Assembly (NCBI GenBank): GCA_000310025.1
Contig: FN649742.1
Coordinates: 4,139,128-4,152,744, forward strand
Reading direction: 5' to 3'
DNA: 13,617 nt
Source of the DNA: Ectocarpus siliculosus
Lineage: Eukaryota; Sar; Phaeophyceae; Ectocarpales; Ectocarpaceae
The notes beneath the pieces are model-generated. The model was not told the origin of the DNA. It made no database searches and saw only the letters and a program-made list of their open reading frames with translations. A program made the position numbers and the translations under genes. Numbering within the stretch: position 1 is the first letter of the stretch; every line of letters starts with the position of its first letter. Positions 7,518 to 13,617 of the stretch are shown here, piece by piece.

Positions 7518-10500
7518 ATGTACCAGAACCGCAGGAATCGTCTCCAAGCGACAAATTCTAGCACGGACCGGTCCCAGGCCCAGGCAACCGCGACAGCACC
7601 CCACCCACCACCCAAGGGCAGCATCAGCAAGGGCTGGTCACAGGGCCGACACCACTGTCACATGTGCTCCACAATGGCAATGATGTCGAGCTTCTCCCAA
7701 GCCCAGTTCAACGTTGCCCGACGTCTGTTCCCTAGCCCGTACTGCACGGCACTAGGAGCAGGAGGAGGGGGGGGCGGCGGCTTCATGATCGCCAGCACAT
7801 CAAGCGGACTGCAGTGGCACGTGATAGACAAGATTCGGGGTTGCCTGTACGGGGAGGTGCTTCGAGCTATGGAGGTTTCGCACGGCGGGTTCTATGCCAT
7901 CAAGGTACGCACGCTGTGTGTGTCCGCTCTGCTGACCTTCGCTGCTGTAAGCTGAATTTTTTTATCTGTTTGATGGCCTACCGTTGATATCTTGTGACGA
8001 CATCCCACAGCAGAGACGTTTTTATTTTCTGCTGGAAGGGGGGCGCATGCGCCTATAGGGTAGGATAGGGTGGGTTGGCGTGAGGGAAGAACACCAACAT
8101 CCAGCTCGCTTCTTGATCTCAAGACTCTGCCGCGCACGAGTTTGTTTGCTTCAGATATGTGCTCTGCTGGTGGTGGAGATCACCCTTTTATTTTCAAACC
8201 TTGAACCATCGGAAGATTTGGTGCGTGGTTGCGGACAAATGGCTTCTGATTATTTTCCTCACGGCCGGGGCTAGCCAGAGGCCCTTCAAAAAACCATTGC
8301 GACCGTGCGTGCTTTGGACCAGCCTCGTAACAGGTCCAGTCTCGCGCGCTAGCACGTGTGTTGGTGTTGATATGTACACGTTGCGTTTTATTTTTTGGTG
8401 TCAGAGGGCCGTTTGTACCGTAAGCGATCACTCACGTGTACCGCGATACATCAGTATATAAATATGTAGGTTGTGTCGAGAACGGGCGGCGGCACCTTCC
8501 TCCTTTTTTCTTTTTTCTCGTCTCCGTTCCTGCCTTTTCGCTTTGATCGTACTTAATGGTGCGAGCAAGACAATGGAGAGAACATGCCCAAAGAAACAAA
8601 GCAACGGACTCCAGGTTCAAAGCTCGGAAGCCAAGGAGGCGCGCGTGCTTGACTAAGCCGCGGTGCCGATTATTTTTATTTTGAATGATTCCGAAAGCAA
8701 CGTCCCGGCAAACAAAAGTTTCTCTGCGGAGAGATTTTTCTCTGCGGCTGACAAAGCACCGCAACCGCATCGCCTTATGTGTGGGTCCACAGCGCTTGAT
8801 GAGCGAAACGTTCAGGCACTACCCCCTATTTACACCTCACTCATGCCCCTCACGGAAACCTTTTGTTTCTCTGGTGTGGGTTCCAAAGAAAAGACACAAT
8901 GCAGACACTGGCGGTGCGGCTACGACGGATGGATAGCGATGTTGGTGCTCAGTCGTGCTGCTGCTGTTGCACTGCTGCTGCTGTGTACATACGTATTATA
9001 GCAGTATAAAATAAATGTGGTACTCTTACCATAGACAGAAGTAGTATTATCTTACATGGGCTGAGCGATCTCCTCGACAGACTGCTGCTGTAGCCTATAC
9101 CGTAGTTCGCTGCCTCGCGTGCCTCACCTCACCCCGGGGGCCCCGTCGCCCGCCCGCCCGCCCGCCCGCCCGCCCGCCCGCCCGCCCGCCACCGCCAACC
9201 TTGCGAAACATAGTCTACAGATAATCAACCACGCGCCCGTCTGTCTGTCTCACGTTCGTGCGTAATGGCCTTCAGCAAATGAGCCTGGAGAGGATATCAA
9301 GCATGGCTGGACGTCCATCTTGTGAAGATCCGCTGCAGGAGGTTGCCATCCTCCAGTTTTTGAAAGCTCATGGATCGCACCCGAACGTCATCGAAGTTGT
9401 CGAGGTGTGTGTCCAAAGCATACCCCATCCCGCTCTCTGCTTGTCCGCCTCCCAGGCGGTTGAACGTACTTCAGTATGAACACACTTACAAGAACCCCCC
9501 CCCGTGTTTGTAGCCTAGGCTACACAATGGGCTACTACTGCATAGTTTACTGCACGTAACTGTGTGTTCCGCGACTTGAAAAAGAGCTGCCCACCGGTCG
9601 CCCCGCCCGGATGTCCATTTGATAGCCTGGTGATGTTTGTTTGTTCTTCTCTCTCTCTTGTTTGTGTGTTCGAATCTCTCTGGAGTAGCCGTGGAAAGTG
9701 CAGAGTCGTAAGTAAACAAAAAAAAGGGATCTCCTGTCTGTGTGACCCCGGCTGGCACGTCAAACATACATCGAAAGGTGTAGGCTGGCGCCCAGAACAT
9801 ATGGAATGGATGGGGCGAAAACACTAAATACCACGCACCTACCTTCAAAGCAAATAGTTGGGCACATGCGGCGATTCAACGTGCGTTTCTACCGAACAAC
9901 CACGATTATCGCAAATGGTGAGGTGCCTCAGTGCGTTTATGCGTTTATGTATGTGTGTGTGCAACCAACAGCATTATGTTGTTCCACCGGTGTCTCAAGT
10001 TCGTTTTCTTCGCCTCAATATCTTTGTCCGTCTCTTCAGCCAGCTTTCTTCCCACACCACTTTACCTCGAATCGGCCTGCGTCGAGTACGTACATACGTG
10101 CCTCCTCAATCTCCATGCCCCCCCCCCGACCGTCATCCTCTTTCAATCGCCAGGCCCCTCCAACAATTCGCAAAAAGCAACTAATGGGAGCTGAAACCTT
10201 GTACAATATTTGTTGCCGCAACGCGTCGAATCAATACCCACGTCATCGCAGGTGCTCCGAGACGAAGAGTACATCTATGTCGTCCTGCCGTTCTGCAACG
10301 GGGGGGAGCTGTATAGCGCAGTGTCACCCCCTAGCACAGGGCTAGTGCCGGCCGCCAGAACGGGGCTGAACGAGGACGTCGCGCGGCCGATAATTCGCGG
10401 CCTGCTTGCCGGCATGGCCTTCTTGCACAGCCACCAGATATGCCACAGGTATTTTTGCAGTCAATATCAGGTTGCCCCACCTAGTATCATCATGGTAGTG

Positions 10501-12929
10501 GTGAGAAACGCGAAGTAGTTGAAATAATGCGGCGGAAAATGAAAATGTAGGAGTGTGGGAGAGCCAGAGGAGAGCGAAGCACCTTATCCGTGTCATGTGA
10601 AGACGAAGTTCTGAAAACATTCCTCCTGTAGTTGTGCAAACGACTAAATGCTCTTAAGATCTGAACGAACGAACTAACTTCTTGGTCCGTGCCATACTTC
10701 ACGATAACAATCGTTACAGTCCGCTAGGACCGTTCATCGTGCTACAAAGAAGCCTGCCGTCGCGTTCCCCGCCGCCGTTGAAAATCACGGAGCGCATGTT
10801 TGCAACTGCACCACAACAACACCCCCGCCCCACCCATGTTTACGACTATGAGTACACCCCCCCCCCCCCCCCAAAGGGACGTAAGCCTCGAGAATATCGT
10901 CCTGGCCGTGACCGGTGAGGTCAAGATCATCGACTTCGGCTTGGCGCTCAGGTCAGGGCAGCACCGGCCGCAAGGCCGCATGGCCCAATTCGACGGGGAC
11001 AACCAGTTCAACGCGCGCAGCATCTCGCCTACGGGGCCTTTCGGGAAGAAGCACTACAGTAAGTAGTGCAAGAGAAGCATACCGTAGGTGACACAAGATA
11101 CCACACCCCCTGAACCGATTTCAAAAGTTCGATTTCTCCACGACGAAGAGTGTGCGCAAATCATTTGTTAAGTTTTCGGAAAGCTCTCGATGGGACGGCT
11201 TCAACGCCGCCATTTTCGGCACCGCCGCTTGTTTCTCCTGGAGTAGTCGAGTTTTGACACATCGGTCTGGGTGTGTGGTATCTTGTGTCATGTCACCTAC
11301 GGTATACAACACGTACATACACGTATGTATGGCCTCGGAAGAGCTCATTTTGGTGCGGCCGGGTAGTATATGTTGTGTTGTACCCTCGGCGTTTGGTTGT
11401 TAATTCTGCTGCAAGCCTTGTTCTTTCTTTGCCATGTTGCCGAGTTCACCCCGATTGCGAAACCTGACCTGTTCTGATCTCTATTCTGCTGCTCCAAAAT
11501 TTCCCAAGTGCCCCCGGAAGTGGCGATGAACGAGGAGGACTACAATGGGTTCGCTGTTGACGTCTGGGCTCTGGGAGTCGTCATGTTTATGTAAGAGGGA
11601 GAGAGTTTGAGAGACGGAGGGGGGGGGGTTGCTACGCAGGCGGGTACCGAACGCTTTGGCTTGCGTGGCGACACTGGTTTGTTTCCTATCAACTGTGAGA
11701 TGTAGCTTGACCACATACAGATTAACATTCGTGACTCCACGCAAGCAAGTAGAACCCTGTCACCTTCCCAACCCAATAGCCAAGATAGTGTCGAAAGGTG
11801 TACGTAAAACTCGACCAGACATACATGCAGCTCCTTCCGTGAATTCCACCGGAAGGTGGGCGGAATCCCAGGCCCGGAGATTGGTCCTTACTCTGAACCA
11901 TTTTGGTTCCCGCCAGACGCACTCGATGTCAAGGACACCGCCGGGATAGACCACAGGAAATAAATGACCCTGGCACGGCGCAAGCTAGTGTGTCGCTCTC
12001 CAGACAGCCCTCCTCCGGCTGTCTTGTACCACTCCTCCTCCCCCTCCTCCTCCTTGCCCCTTATTTCTCCTTGCGTTAACGCGCCTGCTAACCAGCTTCT
12101 TGTCGGCGCCTTGCTGTTGTTGCTGTTGTTGCCGTCGTTGTCCACAGCACGCTCGCAGGAATCCCCCCCTTCCACATCCCGATCCCCGCACGGGACCACC
12201 GCTGCCACGTCATCGCCGTCGAGCGCCGCCTGTTGGAGGTCGTCAGGCGGTGGGGGCTAACCATGTCCGACGAGGTGGGCGTGTAGAAAACACGACTACC
12301 CTGGTACACTCAGAAACAGATATGCCATACTATCGTGAAAACACACGCAAGTACGCCGAGCCTATCTGTTTGCTTTGAAGCTATCGCGTGTCTTGCTTGG
12401 TGATGCCCGGTGTCAGCTCCTCTCCTTGTTCCTGTATTGTTTTCCGTACGCTCTCTTTTTTAAGGATGATACTTGAAAATATGTTACCGAACAGACCAAC
12501 ACGAGAATCTCGATGAAAGACTCTTCTTCCGTTCACTCACCGCTGCAGTTGTTTTGCAAGGGTTTATGGGAAAAGTCGGGCCCTTTGGGAAAGGTTTGGG
12601 CAGGGGGGGGGTTTTCATAAAAGAAGTATGTTTCGAAAAAATTTTGGATGTACCAGGTCAAGCTCTCGGGATGGGACTTTGGGAAGGGGGGGGGGGGGGG
12701 TTGGATTTGAGCAAGAAAATCAAAGGGTGCCACAAGAAAAAAAACAACTCACAGAAAATAGCGTGCTTCCCACTCGTGGGTGTTGTCTGTGGATGCCCCC
12801 CCCCCCCACTCTTCTTGACCCAACGCTCCGAAGGCTGTAAGTCTGATCCAAGCGTGTCTCCTCTTCGACCCGAGCGAGAGGTCAACGGTGCGAGATCTCC
12901 AGAACCACCCCTGGCTGATGTGGCCCTGA
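7518..12929 (+). CDS. Ser/Thr-type protein kinase, seven exons, 399 residues
   Basis: It transfers phosphate from ATP to protein Ser/Thr; the target is unknown. Exons are 7518-7904, 9276-9404, 10252-10448, 10877-11058, 11509-11590, 12148-12274 and 12834-12929. All introns are GT-AG and the phases (0,0,2,1,2,0) give one open frame. The N-terminal extension is Gly-rich (residues 80-88). The kinase domain runs from about 99 to 397: P-loop KIRGCLYGEV (105-114), AIK Lys129, alphaC Glu151 in EDPLQEVAIL, hinge YIYVVLPFCNGGEL, HRDVSLEN with Asp239 and Asn244, IIDFG (Asp257), PPE (300-302) in place of APE, DVWALG (Asp316), and HPWL near the C-terminus in subdomain XI. The HRD Arg codon is split by intron 3 and the Met before PPE by intron 4, which supports the model. 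Odd points: the first two P-loop glycines are Arg and Cys, the usual catalytic-loop Lys is replaced, and the activation segment is long. The start is uncertain; 7518 is the first ATG after an in-frame stop, and Met49 (7662) is an alternative. No signal peptide or membrane segment is evident. Confidence 0.88.
7905..9275 (+). other. Intron 1 of the kinase gene (1371 bases)
   Basis: Donor AAG|GTACGC directly after the catalytic Lys codon; acceptor TTCAG|CAA. Phase 0. It holds the CGCC microsatellite (9147-9190), a CTG-rich stretch near 8955-8985 and a partial duplication of TTTCTCTGCGG near 8718-8745. No coding sequence or second gene is recognised inside it. Confidence 0.8.
9147..9190. repeat. 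(CGCC)11 microsatellite
   Basis: Eleven uninterrupted CGCC units inside intron 1, about 85 bases upstream of its 3' splice site. Confidence 0.95.
9405..10251 (+). other. Intron 2 of the kinase gene (847 bases)
   Basis: Donor GAG|GTGTGT, acceptor CATCGCAG|GTG, phase 0. It joins HPNVIEVVE to VLRDEEYIYVV, an uninterrupted subdomain IV-V. It contains C9 at 9495-9503 and C10 at 10118-10127, and nothing else recognisable. Confidence 0.8.
10449..10876 (+). other. Intron 3 of the kinase gene (428 bases)
   Basis: Donor CACAG|GTATTT, acceptor CCAAAG|GGAC, phase 2, splitting the Arg codon of HRD. The polypyrimidine tract before the acceptor is a pure C16 run (10857-10872). Confidence 0.85.
11059..11508 (+). 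other. Intron 4 of the kinase gene (450 bases)
   Basis: Donor TACA|GTAAGT, acceptor CCCAAG|TGCCC, phase 1, splitting the ATG of the YMPPE motif. It contains a small palindrome, ACATACACGTATGT, near 11313-11326, and no coding signal. Confidence 0.85.
11591..12147 (+). other. Intron 5 of the kinase gene (557 bases)
   Basis: Donor TTTAT|GTAAGA, acceptor TCCACAG|CACG, phase 2. Splicing gives VVMFITLAGIPPF, the normal run through subdomain IX-X. It holds G10 at 11619-11628 and an in-phase alternative terminal exon candidate near 11829-11959 (see findings). A TTG/CTG-rich tract precedes the acceptor. Confidence 0.82.
12275..12833 (+). other. Intron 6 of the kinase gene (559 bases)
   Basis: Donor GAG|GTGGGC, acceptor CCGAAG|GCT, phase 0. 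It joins GLTMSDE to AVSLIQACLLFDP, matching subdomain X-XI. It is rich in homopolymers: G9 at 12603-12611, G15 at 12686-12700 and C12 at 12796-12807. If unspliced, translation would read three codons and stop at the TAG at 12284-12286, losing subdomain XI. Confidence 0.8.
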
Positions 12930-13617
12930 CCTGACCGCCTCGACGGGCTGGAGGGAGCGGCGATCGGCAGGTTAGGGCGGTCACTCGACCACCCGGACAT
13001 AGAGAACCGATCATGGCGTCATCATGGATGTGTGAGCCTGCCGACCAGTGGACTACAACGGGCCTCCTGGTGGTTTTCTGTGCTCGAAAAGGAGGGTACG
13101 AGAGGATATAAACAAAAACGGTGGTTCTCCAGTAGTTGTGTGCGATAGGGCAACGTCAGGGTTGTTGCGCATGAACCACGGGTTGTGGGAGAACATGTAA
13201 GCTATTAATTGCATGGAGAAGGAATGCTGGACACAACTCTTATATTGCGAGTGGACACGGATAGCGGGGGGGTCATGGACGCACCGGGGGTCCAGGGGGG
13301 GTGGTGGAGGGGGAATTTGGCCCACGTAGCGGGATTGAAGTTCTTTTTGCGTAGGACTAGGCGAAGCCGTTCTTCACTAGTCGTGACTATCGCTCCTCGT
13401 TCGGAGCGGCTGTTATTGACCATGCTTGTTTGTCGGGGTCATAGGTGTAGACCAAGCAAGGTCCACACGGCACCACAGGGGGGGATCTATGTTTGGGTGG
13501 CATGCATGCATGTAGGCGTACGATATAAAGAGGGCAACACCTACATAGGACGAGGTGAGAAATTCAGGCTCAAATTATGACGAATTAAAGGACCCGACCG
13601 TAAGAAAAGCAGGTGCT
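12930..13617. other. Downstream of the kinase stop; 3' UTR and intergenic sequence
   Basis: No domain is recognised in any frame. A 6-bp hairpin, CGCTCC (13391-13396) with GGAGCG (13403-13408), and a CATG repeat at 13501-13512 are the only structures seen. No clear polyadenylation signal was found. Confidence 0.4.

Noticed and set aside
9660-9690. GTTCGAATC resembling a tRNA T-loop
   Set aside because: No matching acceptor, D or anticodon stems upstream; it lies inside intron 2.
12473-12934. 153-codon plus-strand frame overlapping the last kinase exon
   Set aside because: It reads another frame through poly-G tracts; the real exon is the frame giving FDPSERSTVRDLQNHPWL.
13209-13580. 123-codon plus-strand frame near the right edge
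   Set aside because: No recognisable motif and an overlapping minus-strand frame of similar quality.

Overview
The window looks like nuclear DNA of a eukaryote, most likely a brown alga or another stramenopile. This is inferred from three things: a protein kinase gene cut into seven exons by GT-AG introns of roughly 430 to 1370 bases, a kinase catalytic loop of the form HRDVSLEN, and long G/C homopolymers with a CGCC microsatellite in the introns. There are no bacterial-style operons, rRNA genes, tRNA genes or CRISPR arrays that I can support. The species cannot be named from the sequence alone.

The left 6.1 kb is a graveyard of mobile elements. Positions 1-1811 (minus strand) hold the reverse transcriptase and C-terminal region of a non-LTR (LINE) retrotransposon. 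It is cut off at its 5' end beside a run of 14 G, carries one frameshift, and runs off the left edge. Positions 1812-2578 are non-coding and hold palindromes and a two-copy tandem repeat.

Positions 2579-6100 (plus strand) are remains of tyrosine-recombinase (YR) mobile elements. An RNase H domain and a frameshifted YR of DIRS/Ngaro type are followed by the C-terminal piece of a second, different YR. Three families of direct repeats lie around and between them: A (42 bp, identical), B (about 214 bp, about 97% identical) and C (about 60 bp). The layout is A1 - RNase H - YR1 - B1 - YR2 piece - C1 - C2 - B2/A2, with B2 and A2 sharing six bases. It recalls the split direct repeats of Ngaro-like YR retrotransposons, but the order does not match the textbook arrangement. 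No reverse transcriptase domain of this element is present.

Positions 6101-7517 have no recognisable gene and probably hold the upstream region of the kinase gene. Positions 7518-12929 (plus strand) encode one Ser/Thr-type protein kinase. I reconstructed it as seven exons whose splice phases all agree, giving 399 residues that run from a glycine-rich N-terminal extension through kinase subdomains I to XI. The catalytic Lys, Glu, HRD Asp, Asn and DFG Asp are all present, but several usual motif residues are changed. Positions 12930-13617 show no recognisable gene.
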